Of a stretch of 64,000 bases of DNA, positions 1-12,600 are shown one piece after another. Below the pieces are notes generated by a model. The model was not told the origin of the DNA and did no database searches. It was given only the letters and a program-made list of their open reading frames with translations. The first letter of the stretch is position 1, and the number at the start of each line of letters is the position of its first letter. This stretch comes from Cucumis sativus (Eukaryota; Streptophyta; Magnoliopsida; Cucurbitales; Cucurbitaceae): the NCBI RefSeq assembly GCF_000004075.3, contig NC_026656.2, positions 14,694,001 to 14,758,000 on the forward strand. The letters are read 5' to 3'. Made by a program: the position numbers and the translations under genes.

Positions 1-268
1 CATTAATTTCTGCTGGTGATTGGGATAAATATAATATTTTCTCATGCTAAACTGAGTTAGCTTAATGTTAATTGACATATCTTCTAGCTTCAACCCTAAA
101 AGTGTTGGAGGTTTAATCCTCATCCCCACAGTTGTATAATTTTTCTCATGCTTGTGAATATTGTCACAGTTTGCTGTTTAGGATGAGCCCTGGTGATCAC
201 CGTTACTTGATTTTTCCTTTTCTTTGTATCATTTTATTTAACTTTTTGGTGCATTTCTTTGAAATCAG

Positions 269-2247
269 GTTGAACAAGGAGCCTCCTAATCTGTCGTTCA
301 GGAAGAAAGACAAGGGTGGGTTAAATTTAACTTCAACTGTAACTACTACCCATCTGGACCTTGACACGGTGAAGGCTATCTGTAGTGAGTACAGAATCCA
401 TAATGCTGATATCACTCTTAAATACGATGCAACTGCTGATGATCTCATAGATGTAATTGAGGGTAGTAGAATATACATGCCTTGTATCTATGCTGTTAAC
501 AAAATCGATCAAATCACTGTCGAAGAGCTGGAGATTCTGGACAGACTTCCTCACTACTGCCCTGTCAGGTAAATTTTATGTACTTGCAACTTTCTATAAT
601 TTTCTTGATATTATTTTGCAAGTTTGTTTTCACTTTCAAACAGTGCTAGTTCGCATTATGAATTTTATGATCTTTGTTACTTTCCCATTTAACCACAAAA
701 GGTTCATATAAGGCCCCATTGTCAGTACTCTGAAATTCTGAATTATAACATATAAATGGGAAGTGATGGGTTCAAGTCATCAAAGGATTGAGGGGGAGAA
801 AAAACATCGTAAACCAAAAATCCATGGAGCTTACAAAGCTCTGTAAAAGGAAGAGAAACAAAGCTAGTAACTAAAAAGTAGTAAAACCATTCCATTACAT
901 CACATATTTGGCCTAGTGGTAAAAAAAGAGACATAGTCTATTGAAAATAAAGATGAAGAAAGAACACAATATCTACGTGGAAATCATAGTACAGGGAGAA
1001 AAACCACAGTATAAATGTTTCTTATTATTTTCTGACAATAATAAAGGTACAAGGGAAAAAATATTTACAGACAACATGAGCCTCATTAAAAGAACAAAGT
1101 AAATTACAACTACTCTGGGTTTTCAACATTTTCCAAGCCCACTATTTCTAACCATCTAAGAGATTATGAGTTCAATCTACAGTGGCCACCCACCTAAAAG
1201 TTAATTTCCTACGAGTTTTCTTGACACTCAAATGTTGTAGGGATCATGCGAGTTGTACCGTGGAATTAGTCGAGTTGCACGTAAGCTCGCCAGGACGCTC
1301 ACACATAAAAAAATCCAGCTGCGGTAAATGTCTTGAATGGAGAATCTAACTTCTTTAAACTATATACACCATAATTTTGACAGAATGACCTTAAGCATTA
1401 ATCCACTAGGCCACTATTGTATCTTTAATGTCATGAATACGGTACATTGTTCTATTTTTCATGGAAGATTTAATGAACCATTGGAGGTTTTCACTTCGCT
1501 TGATAACATGATCATATTGTTTATTGTTTCTGATTTGTTTGACAGTGCTCATCTTGAATGGAACCTTGACGGTTTACTAGACAAGGTATGGGAGTATCTT
1601 GATTTAACTCGCATCTACACGAAGCCCAAAGGAATGAATCCAGATTATGAAGATCCCGTAATTCTATCATCTAAAAGAAGAACCGTTGAGGATTTTTGCA
1701 GCCGTATCCACAAAGATATGCTGAAGCAATTCAAGTAGTGAGTAACTTTTATTGAAATCCCAACTCTTAGTGTTGTTTAGATGTGTTCACTTTTGTTTCT
1801 TAACCTAATCTTTTAGTGTTGTTTAGTCATCCTTGGTTGGTCTAGTAGTAAAAAGGGAATCAATCTTAATAAATGGCTAAGAGGTCTATGATGACCACTT
1901 AAATAAGAATTAATTTCTTACGAGTTTTCTTGACACCAAATTATGCAGATTATCCCATATATGTAAAAGGTTAGTTTTTCATCTTACACCTTCTAAACCC
2001 TAAAATTTTGGTTTTCCAGTGCCTTGGTTTGGGGATCAAGCGTCAAGCACAAGCCTCAACGAGTGGGAAAGGTCAGTCCATTTCCTTTATTTTCTGCTGC
2101 TATTTGTAGCCCCCCACCCTTTGAACAAAATTTAAAGTGCACTCTTGTATGGAATTATTTGTATGTGAAAATTGAGAGAGAGACTTTTGCACACAGGAAC
2201 ACGAGCTTGAAGATGAAGATGTTGTTCAGATCATTAAAAAGGTGTGA
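269..2247 (+). CDS. DRG1: DRG1-type (developmentally regulated) GTP-binding protein, C-terminal half; 5' exons lie outside the window
   Basis: Four exons join in frame: 269-568, 1546-1737, 2020-2071 and 2197-2247 (TGA), giving 197 C-terminal residues of a family normally near 367. The GTPase NKID motif (in [15 protein letters not shown]), the helical insert and the C-terminal TGS domain are present, including the block [19 protein letters not shown] built across a splice junction and the terminal [12 protein letters not shown]. The P-loop and switch regions would lie upstream of position 1. All junctions are GT/AG. Family knowledge: DRG GTPases bind translating ribosomes with a DFRP partner in the cytosol. 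The sequence resembles animal DRG1 more than DRG2; the Arabidopsis counterpart is At4g39520, which some databases call DRG3. SINE-like copies sit in the first and second introns seen here. The gene is convergent with the NOI gene at 3281. The identification is firm; only the 5' end is missing. Confidence 0.93.
908..1320 (+). mobile_element. SINE-like tRNA-derived element, copy A (interrupted), in a DRG1 intron
   Basis: A box-A-like TTGGCCTAGTGG lies near 908 and a box-B-like GAGTTCAATCTAC near 1168, followed by TTTCCTACGAGTTTTCTTGACAC near 1207 and a GC-richer tail ending in an A-run near 1316. About 170 bp between box A and box B (roughly 940-1110) looks like a later insertion. The same block recurs near 1830-1945 and, inverted, near 20846-21010. 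The family assignment is inference from the two boxes and the repetition. Confidence 0.5.
1830..1945 (+). mobile_element. SINE-like tRNA-derived element, copy B (eroded), in a DRG1 intron
   Basis: It starts with GGTTGGTCTAGTAGTAAAAA and carries TTTCTTACGAGTTTTCTTGACACC, closely matching copy A near 1207. It lacks the GC-richer tail of copy A and lies in the next intron of the same gene. Confidence 0.45.
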
Positions 2248-3280
2248 TCCTTGAATTGTTTATAGCTTCCCAACTTATCGGGAACCCTTGGGTGCGAATG
2301 CCTTCACAGTCTCGAGTTTAGCTTTCAACAACGACATGTCACATCCAAAGCTTTTTGTTAGGCTACAGTGTTTTATTGGTGATACTAGTACTACAATCAG
2401 TCAGAGCTTTGAACAATACGTAGTAGGAATTGAGCTTGATATGTAATTGTGCCGTTTTTTAGTCAAGCTGAGATCGGTCATTTTCTTGTTTTCTTTAATA
2501 GATTATAACCATTTCGAGTGTTAAAATGAATGTTCTTAGATCAAACCTAACTAGCATTTGTTAGATTGAACATCCAAGTAAAAGTAAATTGTGGAAGACC
2601 GAGTCTTCATGTATAAGTGTTTTTCTTTTTCTTTTTAGTCTACTTTGTTTATGAGAATTGTGCTGATGAAATTTGGGACATTTTTCTACATCATTGGTTC
2701 GTTTCTTGTATGTTTATGAACTTTAAAATGTGTGTAATATAGATCGTTTCACTTCAATTGTGTGTTAGGTTATACTTTTCATTGGTTTATGTACATAAAG
2801 AGTGGAAATACGTGCCATTTTTCAATCCTAATTTGGATTTTCTTTATAATTGTTTGAATGGCGCTTTAACATAAAAATTAAAATAGCAAGCACTTAATTG
2901 TTAGATAAATATTGAGGTGTTAAATTTTGAATGCTAAGTCATGAATTATGAAAATAATTAAAGCAACTATTCAAAAACTAGTTTTTGTAACACTTCAAAA
3001 CTTTTATCAAATGATTTTCTTAAAAAAGAAAAGATTTTTTTTTCTCTTATCAATCTAAACAAGGATAAAAGACTTTGGCAGATGGTTTCATTTTATGTTT
3101 CTTTTATAAAATTAACTAGGTTAGGAGAATGATATAAAAAAAAGATTACACATTTATCTAACTTCAATCAAAAGAGTTTTCTTATGTTCATATAAGAAGT
3201 TACAAACAAAATGTGAGAAAAACCTTGATAGAAGAAACCATCACATTCATAAATCAAGATTGGTGAATTTGAGTTTGCGA
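2248..3280. other. Convergent intergenic space between DRG1 and the NOI gene
   Basis: It holds the 3' UTRs of the two convergent genes. The DRG1 side stays of moderate composition to about 2500, then AT-rich sequence follows. No additional gene, RNA or repeat was recognised. Confidence 0.6.
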
Positions 3281-6200
3281 TCATGCTTTCACACAACAGT
3301 TGAAGTATCTCAATATGCTCTTCCTTGTCTGTAAAGAGAAAAAAAAGCCATAAAATAAAAGTTGTAAGTTACAACTACAACTTCAATATATCTTTTGTAG
3401 AGAAAAAAAATCAATAATAACATAAAAGAAATATTTGAATTGTTGAACAGAAATTAATACAATTATGAACTGTTTTTCAATATAACAAAATAAAATAATA
3501 TTTAGATATAACAAAATGTTATTTATTTCAAAATAGACATTAATAAATGTCTATTTTTCTTTTTCTTTTTTTAGAAAGATATCTCATTATCTATCAACTA
3601 TGGATGCTACAATATTGCTATATTTGAAAATATTTTGAGTGGTTTTATCATTTAAAAAATGTATTAAGAATTGTAGTATATTCTTTAATGCTTTTACATG
3701 ATTCTATTAAATGGTAATGAGTATGTAAATAGATGATAAATTATGCACCAACATCAAATTAGATAATACAGGGTTTTATGTTATAAACTTTTTTTTTGTT
3801 GTCAAAATAAATGAGAATAATATAATATTTGATAACCATTTAAATTTTTTATTTTAAAAATTATTCTTATAAACACTCCTCTTACACAAGTTTTTATGTT
3901 TTATGGTCCACCTCCTAAAGTCGAGTTTCAAAAACTAGAAAAAACAATATTCAAAACTCAAAGGTAATTTGTTTCTAGAATTGGACAAGAAATTCCAGGG
4001 TTTATATAAAAAATAAAGAAAAAACTATATATATATATATAGCAAAATTTTATATAGATTCTATCTATGATAGATTTCTATCAATTTTGTTTATGTTTTA
4101 GCTGTTTTTTCATTTAAAATTATCTATATATATTTATATGGAGAATTGTAAAAAATGGTAAATTTAACAAAATGTTTACAAAATATAACAAAGGTGAGAT
4201 TTTATCCCTAATAAATATTTATATACTTCTATTAGTCATTATCATATTGATAGATAGTGATAGAAAGACATCAATATTTATCATTAATAAAATCTTAAAG
4301 TTTGCTATATGTTATAAATATTAATGTATATAGATTAAAATAAGAATAGGATAGATTTAAGCAAAATATTATTTAAAAATTTAAATGGTAGAAGGACCAC
4401 TAAAATCTATTCTGAGATCTGAAGAAGGTAATTTGCTTTCCCTAGACAAAACACAAATCCCCATCAATGGCACTTTGCCAGCCAGTAGAGTTTTTTCTCT
4501 TTAGAAAAAGAGAATGTGAGTGAATGATTGTTCTGTAATAATTACTCAATATTCTTCATATCCTCATCCTCTTGGCCCATTAAGATAAAAATCTATAAAA
4601 GTGTTTGGGAAATTGTTCATCCAAGTTTAGGAAGTCGAGACTATATATAATTTAAGGCCAGACATGCTGAAGAGGAAGCAAATGAAACAAAAGTTAAGGA
4701 GAGATTGTTAAATGGTTAGATATTTGACTTTTTCTTTTTATGGTCATAGGTTTCAATTCTACAAGAAGGAATGTAATGCATTATCGAGGTGGTTTAGAGC
4801 GATGAGACAAGACTAGGATCTAAAGGTGATAGAACCTATTATCGGATTTAGACAAAATATTAAAAGTGCAATTGTCTTATATCAAAAAAGTTCAACAAAA
4901 TTAAAAACTCCAAGGACTATAAAGAAACTTATGCTTTTGGTTTTAAATTATCTTAATTAAAAACACTCTAAATTTTGGTGTTCTAACTTGAACTAAATCG
5001 TTCTCTAGTTTGCAAGTGGAAAAAATGTGTTAATAGCCACTTTGAGGGGCTCTTTTTGTAGTTTTGATTGAGGAGATATTACTGCGTGATTATAATATTT
5101 TTTAGAGTAGATTTTTTCTGGTCTATAGTTTTGTGTCGCCGGTTTTATTGCTTTATTTTAATTTGTATGGCCTTAAAAGGCAGATCCAATAAAATTGGCC
5201 AAATCATGGAAGAACCTACAATCCAAGACCTATGAAGAAACCCCACAATCAATAGACTTTTGTGGGACCCATGGCAGTGCAACCATTCGAGTTATTACTT
5301 CGATTCGAAGAATTAAAAAAGACCAATAAAAGTATGGGACAGTAGTTACATGAGGTAAGACTAAAAACAAGGAAGGTCGTTCCTCGAATGTACACTAAAA
5401 ACACCATTCTATTCTTCTCCATTGTCATGTTGATCACAAACTCAATAGCCATACTGACTTAATGTCGAAGTAGTTTTTTGTTTTTTTTTTTTTCATTCTC
5501 TAGTTTTCTCTTTCCTAGTCAAAACTCAAAAGTGTAAAGTAGGAGAAGGGTTTCAACATGGTATAGAAAAAAAGTGGAACAGAAGATTGATCTTTGTGTT
5601 AATTTTTCCCACAATAACATATTGAATAAATTATTGAGGGGCGGGGTCAGTTATATCACATGCATGCCCACACACAAGGAAAAAGGAAAGATGCTTAAAG
5701 TAAAAGCTGGAAAATTAAAAGTGAAAAAAAAGGTAATGAGAAAAAGGAATCTGACCGTTGGAGAGTTGCTGTTGGTGGGATTCAATTGATGATTTTCATC
5801 AACATGAGAATGAGGTGTGTTAGTGGTGGGAGTGGCTGACGATGCCATTAGCTCCTCTTCATTCCCAATGCTTGCTCTTGACAAATCCCTTTTGTGTTGT
5901 TTCCTATTTTCCCTTATTTTTGAGAAATCAACCGAATAATCAGGCACCCCTCCCTTCTGCTCCCAATCCCCAAATTGTGGTACACTCATCCAGGGAGCAA
6001 CTTTCTGCATCAAAAAATTGTTCATTCATTCTCTATTTCATTATTTAAACCACTACTCCAAATCATTTCTAATACACTACACAAAATCAAAGTATTGCAG
6101 CTACCACTTATCCAACCACGGTTTTGCAATATAGCAAAAGTTCCTCTTTCTGATTGTTTAACAAAGCCTTTTAAGTTTCCTCAGCGATGTAGTTGATGTG

Positions 6201-7237
6201 ATGCACCAATCAATCATAATACTATCGCCATTTTTTACCAATACAATGTCAAATACAAATCTAAACTACTCAATATAATTGCAAAGACCTCCTAATCCAA
6301 TAATACACCACAGAATTCCTTCAGAAAGTATTCATATTACTAGTTTACTTGATTTCATAGTTCAATTTAATAAAAACCAAGATTTGAATAGATTCAGACT
6401 CAATAGATAAGTATGGAGGTAAGTAGTTTATAATAAGTTTACGCGTTTAGGTACAGGCGGAGAAAGTAAGAAAATGAAGTAACCTAATTATCTGAAAGGA
6501 CAGAAGCATTGCTACAAAACTCCCCCAATTTTCCAATCTTATCCGCTGCAAAAGATTGAACCGACCTTAGAATTAAAAATTCCTTAATTAACATCCATTA
6601 AACACACTGAAATTTCATCCGATAACTAACTAATCAAGTCTTAGATTGGACTCCATAATTCGTCAATTTCAATGTCGGAGAGCGGAGTAACATCAGAATC
6701 AAGAGACGGAGGGGAAAACTTATAGACGAAAGATTCTGAACATGAAAGGAACTGAAATTTCGCTAAAGAAGAAACGAATTGAAACTTGAAAGAAGAGAAA
6801 TCGGAAGCAACAGAAGTAAGGAACCGCAGAACATCAACAGAGAATTTAGGAAAAGATACCATTAAAGGTCGAATTACAGAACTTCGAAGCTAAACCAAAA
6901 AACGTAACGAACTTCAGGAAGTGTTAAATCAACCTGTACATACTACAAACCGGTGTTTTCAATACTCAATAACTTCTATTTTGGTTGCGGAGAAAGTGCA
7001 TCAAAACGAGTAAAATAATTACAGAATTCTCAATGTGTTTGAATAAAACAAGAGAAGTGAGCTGTGCAATCTAAGTTTCAGGAGTTAACAAACTCAATTC
7101 AGCAAATCCTCAAAGCTTTTATTAATGTTCATACTCAAAAAAGAAAGCAACAGCCAACAAGAACAAGCTGAGATCGGAATCATCATCGTTAACCAAACAG
7201 AGATGAGTAGAAGAATTACCTCCTTGCGATCCTCCAT
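3281..7237 (-). CDS. NOI/RIN4-like small protein (AvrRpt-cleavage/NOI domain)
   Basis: Three exons on the minus strand: 7220-7237 (MEDRKE), 5756-6004, and a 48-bp last exon 3281-3328, giving 104 residues. The middle exon carries the NOI signature VPQFGDWEQ followed by PDYSVDFSKIRENRKQHKRD. The last exon encodes TRKSILRYFNCCVKA, the expected basic, Cys-rich C-terminus that is probably S-acylated for membrane attachment. Junctions are AAGGAG/gtaatt with gatgcag/AAAG, and CCAACG/gtcaga with tttacag/ACAAGG; all are phase 0. Family knowledge: RIN4 is a plasma-membrane immune regulator cleaved by the bacterial protease AvrRpt2 within the VPxFGxW motif. Short single-domain NOI proteins are less well characterised, so a role in defence or exocytosis is inference. 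Without splicing at 5755 the middle frame reads into a hydrophobic tail ending at 5651, which I take to be intron. Introns are 1.2 and 2.4 kb. Confidence 0.85.
3329..5755 (-). other. Large intron 2 of the NOI gene
   Basis: The 2.4-kb AT-rich intron contains a short TA run near 4027-4041 and, at about 4020-4330, debris of the dispersed family typified by 'caaaatatttac' and 'tatca..tgata' words. The small frames at 5249-5452 and 5574-5789 match nothing I know and lie wholly inside the intron. Confidence 0.6.
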
Positions 7238-10200
7238 GAGACAGAATTCAAAAACGAAGAGAGAGATTGAACACTTGTGAATTCAGCAAAAAGTGAGAGA
7301 CAAATGAACTGAAAAATGAAGCTTTCTTTTGGTTCATTTAAGAACGATGACGAAATATTTATTATGAATAAAATGTTAGCCATAAAAAAGAAAAAGGAAA
7401 AATAACAATTTTTCTTTGGTTGTTATTATATTATTATTATTTTGCACATAAAAGGAACAATCACATAAATGACAATCCAATACAAAATAATATAAATCTA
7501 AAACTCAAATATTGGACACTTCTAATAATAAAAATGTCAAGTAAAATGAAAAAACGTTAAAGATTAACACAAGAAAAAAAATCTTTAAAATGCTTAATTT
7601 TTATATTTCTTTTTTTAATATTTGACCGGTTAAAAGTTTCAAAGTATAATTTTACATGTTTGACATTTTTAATTGTCAGTAACGACCTATTTGAAAAAAT
7701 GATTAATTAAAAAATTAAGAAAAGAAAACCTAAAACCTCCTTTTCTCTCATTCTCCACGATACTACCTCATTTCTCATCTCCACCAAAAACTAACCTAAA
7801 ATCAAGGCAATGGCGGCCATGGCCACGACGAAGGACAACGGTAGTGACGAACGACGATGGCATCGATGAACGATGACAGCTAATGGTTACCTTTGGCAGC
7901 AACTGACATATGACGATGACCCACAAACCAAACAGATTAGTTACACTCTAACGACTAGGTGCGAACAAAAGGAGGACCCCACGGATGTTGTACTTATAGA
8001 AACTCAATTTAAAAATGTTTGCTATATTACATATAGTGTATTGTTCAAATATTTAAAATATAATTTTGGTATTTAAATTGCATGTCATCCTACCAAAATA
8101 AACTTCGATTAGAGGTATAATTAACATAACTTATTGTTCTAAAGGTGTGAGGTTCAAATTTTGACATTAAAATTTGTGACAAGTTAGTTTCTGTTCTAGA
8201 AATTAGGGTTAAGATTTTTTTCTCGTTAAACACTAAATTATCACACAAATTTAAAAGTATAAAAAATAAAAGAATAAAAGTGTTACTTATTAAAGTTATG
8301 GAATTAAATGGTTACAAAACTAAAAAAAAAAAGAAAATACAAGATTTAACACCAATAACTAAAATTAAATAATTTTGAATTTTATGAGTAAGATTTTGAC
8401 AACTTTCTTAACTTTCCAATTTCATTACAAACTTATCCTTTTGAACAAAAGAATTCTATTATTGGAACGAAATGTATTAACTTAAAATTCTCAATTTAGA
8501 AAAAAAAAGTTAACTTTTACAACAAGTTTGAGCATATCCTAAAGACATTATATAAGGCATGTTTTGGCTATCCTCTCTCAATTCACTGCGAAAGGGGGAA
8601 AAAAGGATTATCTACAATAGGAAAGAATTTACAAACTTTCGTCTTTTTTGTTCTCGTTGTTGTGTTCTTATATTTTCTGATTACTCTTGTCTTTGTCAAC
8701 AAAAGGAAGATAGATTGTTGATTTGAACACATGACGTCGTGTTAAACTTGTTTGTGCAAACTGGCCTTCTCTCACCCAAAGCATGGTGGTGGAGGGACTT
8801 AACCATCTGCCATTAACTTGAAGATGAAGCAATTAAGTTGAGGTTCAATTATGTACCTCTTACATATAGAACAATTGAAGAAACTTCTATCTTCTTGGTT
8901 TAAAACAAGCTAAGGTAGGATTGACTCAATATAACCATTTTTTTTATTGAATAAGATCATTGTCGAACTCTATAAAGTTATAGATGTGCTTTGGCGTGAG
9001 TGGTTTCATGGTTATTGCCGACAAGTACCATATTAGTTAGCCAAGATGATGTTGCTTTCTTGATGATGGTAATGACTTCTTTGGAAATCGAAGTTTTCGA
9101 TCCCCAAGAATGGTTACAAGGTTTTAGCTTGTTGTTGAACATTATGTAAATAAATCAACGGGATGTAACATTTTTTTTTTCATATTCTAAATGAAACCAA
9201 TCTCATACATTTAAAAATTGAAAAATAAATCATTTCATTAACAAGTTTTTATTATGGTATATAGGTGGTAGCAATGAGTCTACGAAACGAGATACGTGAA
9301 ATGATGGAAAATGCAAATGATTGGAACAACCGTGTAACTCAAGGATTAACAACAATCCACAACATAAATCCATAAGTTTTAGTGATTGTTTCAAGCTTAA
9401 ATTATGATAATGATCTTTGATGCACGAAGGAAAAGCCCTTAAATCTTGGCACATTAGACAATAAGCTAGTTTTCGAAGTCCACGTATATTCTTTTAGTGG
9501 ATATTTTGAAAGCAATTAAATTTGTAACAAAACCATTAAACGAAAGTTGTACAACGATTGTTAATGAATTTATAGATCATGCTGAGTTTATAATTGAAGG
9601 ATCAAATCCATTTTCATTGTTTGTTATTAGGGAATACGATTACGATCAAAGAGAGGTTGATAATGTCGATTTTTTGTTCATGAGTTGCTTTAACGCTCAC
9701 CGTGCTCAAAAAAACTTAGATTGAGCATTATGAGCCGGTAGGCAGATATATATTATTATAGAGAAGGTCAAGTAAAACCTGCAGAAACATGTATGCTCTC
9801 GATTCTAATTGGACTCAGATTAATAACCCCAACTTTTCTAAAAAGTTTTAGCTACTACAGACAAGGTTACAAGGTACGTAAATTTAAAAAGCCTAAATTA
9901 TTTTAAGCGTTTGTAAGTGGAGAAATTATAGAAACTTATTAATAGATATCAAAACATAAATGTCTCAACCTTTTCATTGACATGTAGATCCAAATTCTAA
10001 AGCTTCAACTTCCTATGTTATGTATCATCCACAAAGTGATCAAGGTGCCCAAGCATCAAATGACAATACAATAATATTTTTGAGCAATTGGTTCATTATT
10101 TCAAGTCATTGGAGTCATGATGGTGACATGCTGCCCCAATTAGGCTGACATCCAATGGTTTGTGTTTGAAGGCCAATGGAGAAGGTCTTGAAGCATCACT

Positions 10201-12600
10201 CTCAAAGTGATTGTTTGAGCCAAACAAACTGCTTGGGGAGCCATTTCCAACTCTAAGTTTCATCCACCCACTCTCACTCAAGATCGAAAGAGCATTTGCT
10301 TACAAAATGAAGATTCAAACTCTTCAAAATTTGTGGTACATTCTTGTATTTGCACAAATGGTGACTCAAATTGCCTCCAAGACACCGAAAGTCATTGGTT
10401 CATACTTGTTGCAACCAATGCCTTGTAATTTGCCTTGTTTATTGTTTATATATTTATGACTTTTATGATGCTTAGCGACAATGCTTGTTTAGTTGACAGC
10501 TCTATTGTTCAAACTTGCACACAACTTTCAAAGATTTGCCCATATGATAGGTCAAAAAACGAGGCTTGTTGAAGGTCTATTCCCAACCGATCAAATAAAA
10601 TTCTAAACTATCGGTCAATACAACAACTACTACTACGTAGTATTAGCTACAAGATCAAGTTGATTCACAAGGAAACATGATAATGTTTCATTAAGTTAAT
10701 TTCTCATTAGTAAATTAAATGAAAAATATTTGATGTAAATAAAGAAGTCACATAAAGTAATAAAGTATATAAATTAAAGATTAAAGGATATGAATATATG
10801 TATTTTAAGTTGAATTATCTAGTTTAAGAGACGTTAGTAAAATGATACAACTTGATAATTAAATCTCAAAACATACATTCAATTAGCAAAGTACCCAACA
10901 AACTCACTCAACTCAAAGTAACTATCGAGTTTAGTTGCCAACTTTTTGGAAAAGCTTGTTCAAACTCCATGTCGTTGAACTATTCACATCCATTAGCAAC
11001 AAATGTTTGAATATTTAGTATTCCACGTTAAAGTATTTTACATTATGTTATTTAGCTTAAGTTTATTTTATACATAGAAAACTTACCAAACATATTTTAG
11101 TACATATTTACAGTATTTAAGCTTATTTCGATATCGTTGTATTAAATATCGAAACTTTAATATGAAACTTTGGTATCTCTTTATCTATTTCGTCTCCAAC
11201 TCTTTATCTCTACCAAGAAAAATAACATAATGAAACAAGGAGACGAAAGAGATAGGAAAGTTTTGATTTGGAAAGTAAAGAGCAAAAGACGACCAATCAT
11301 ACAAAAGAAAAAAAAAAGTATGGTAAATTGAAATTTTCAATTAGTATATTAATGTTTAATCTAAACCATTTTCAAATATGAAAAAATGAAGTGTCACTTT
11401 TAGAATATTCAAACTAAACGAACACCTAACTACCATAATTTACTTGGTGACATAATTTATTGCCATACTTTAATGTTTGAATCACTTTTTTTATTTTATT
11501 TTATATGCCCTTTTCATTTCTTTTGCTGTTTTAGGACGACTTGTTTAGAGATGAATTTAAAATAATTAAGATTAGCTTATTTAATATTATACAAAAGTGC
11601 ATTTAATCATTCATTATTATTTTAATAACAAATTTAAAACTTCTATGTGTAATGTAAATACTTTTAAATTATTATTAGAGAGTCAAATCCATGCTTTCCG
11701 TTGATTCTTAGCATGAAAATGTTTTCGATTAAATTTACATTGCCTTCTGTCATAGAAACTTTCAACAATTATACATTATGATCACATATTTTCATACAAT
11801 TTCAACTTCTACTTTTATATTTTTATTCTTTTTGGTTTGATCTTTCCTTTTCTTTTTATTTTACTTTAATTTATTTACACTTTGATAGTTGATAAATTAG
11901 TACAAATCACAAAATGCTCAAAATATTTAAAATGTATAGCAAATTTTAGCTCAATTTAATTTTCAATTTTCTAATTTTTAAAATAACTTAAGTACGTCCA
12001 ATCTCACGATATCCTAATAGATTTAAATTTTTATGATTAACATTTGCAAAGCTATTTATTTACTCAAATCATATGTGAAAATATCTTACGTAACAAAAAG
12101 AATGAAGCCCTCCTCTTCCCAAACAATTTTAAACTTTATACCTCATATAATTCATTTTGCAAACATATATAATTATATTAATAAGATTTCTAATTCAATA
12201 AACTTTATTTCATTTATTTTCATATACATTTAAACAAGATTTCATATTAAAATGCATATATTGTTTTAGCAAAAAGAAATTAACCAAATTGAACTATTAA
12301 AAACATCAAACAGTTAAAGACAAAAGGTCGAAAACAAAATAATAGAATCTGAAAAACAACAGCGTCAAACGAGAGAGTTTTAGAATGGTTTTGGTCGAAC
12401 AAAAAGAAACAAGAGTTGAAAAACATCCCTAAAAGCTTACATATCTATAACAAGGAAAACTTTTGACAATAAAAAATCTTAATTTTATTTACAATATGTC
12501 CAAAGAACAATTGTTTGTTTTACAGATCAAATACTACCCATCTTTGTTCTCTACTACACATCAGTACCCAGCCACTTCAAACTAGTTTCAAATTTTGATA
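7238..12600. other. Gene-poor intergenic region upstream of the NOI gene
   Basis: The NOI promoter and 5' UTR should occupy roughly 7238-7400. The rest is AT-rich with scattered short frames (7873-8076, 9230-9454, 9497-9724, 10096-10281, 10306-10459), none with a recognisable domain. Decayed repeat words such as 'caaaatatttaaaatgtatagcaaatttt' fragments occur near 11915. I see no gene I can support. Confidence 0.5.

Noticed and set aside
1337..1545. N-terminal part of a 133-codon frame before the DRG1 exon at 1546
   Set aside because: It is intron read-through. The DRG1 protein text resumes exactly at an AG acceptor at 1545.
5651..5755. Hydrophobic C-terminal tail of the NOI protein
   Set aside because: A phase-0 donor at 5755 joins to the conserved Cys-rich terminal exon at 3328, so the tail is intron sequence.
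5249..5789. Short frames on both strands as candidate genes
   Set aside because: They lie inside NOI intron 2 and the read-through of exon 2, with no family resemblance.
8150..8175. Isolated box-B-like 'gaggttcaaatttt' as a tRNA or SINE
   Set aside because: No matching box A at proper spacing and no repeated copy.
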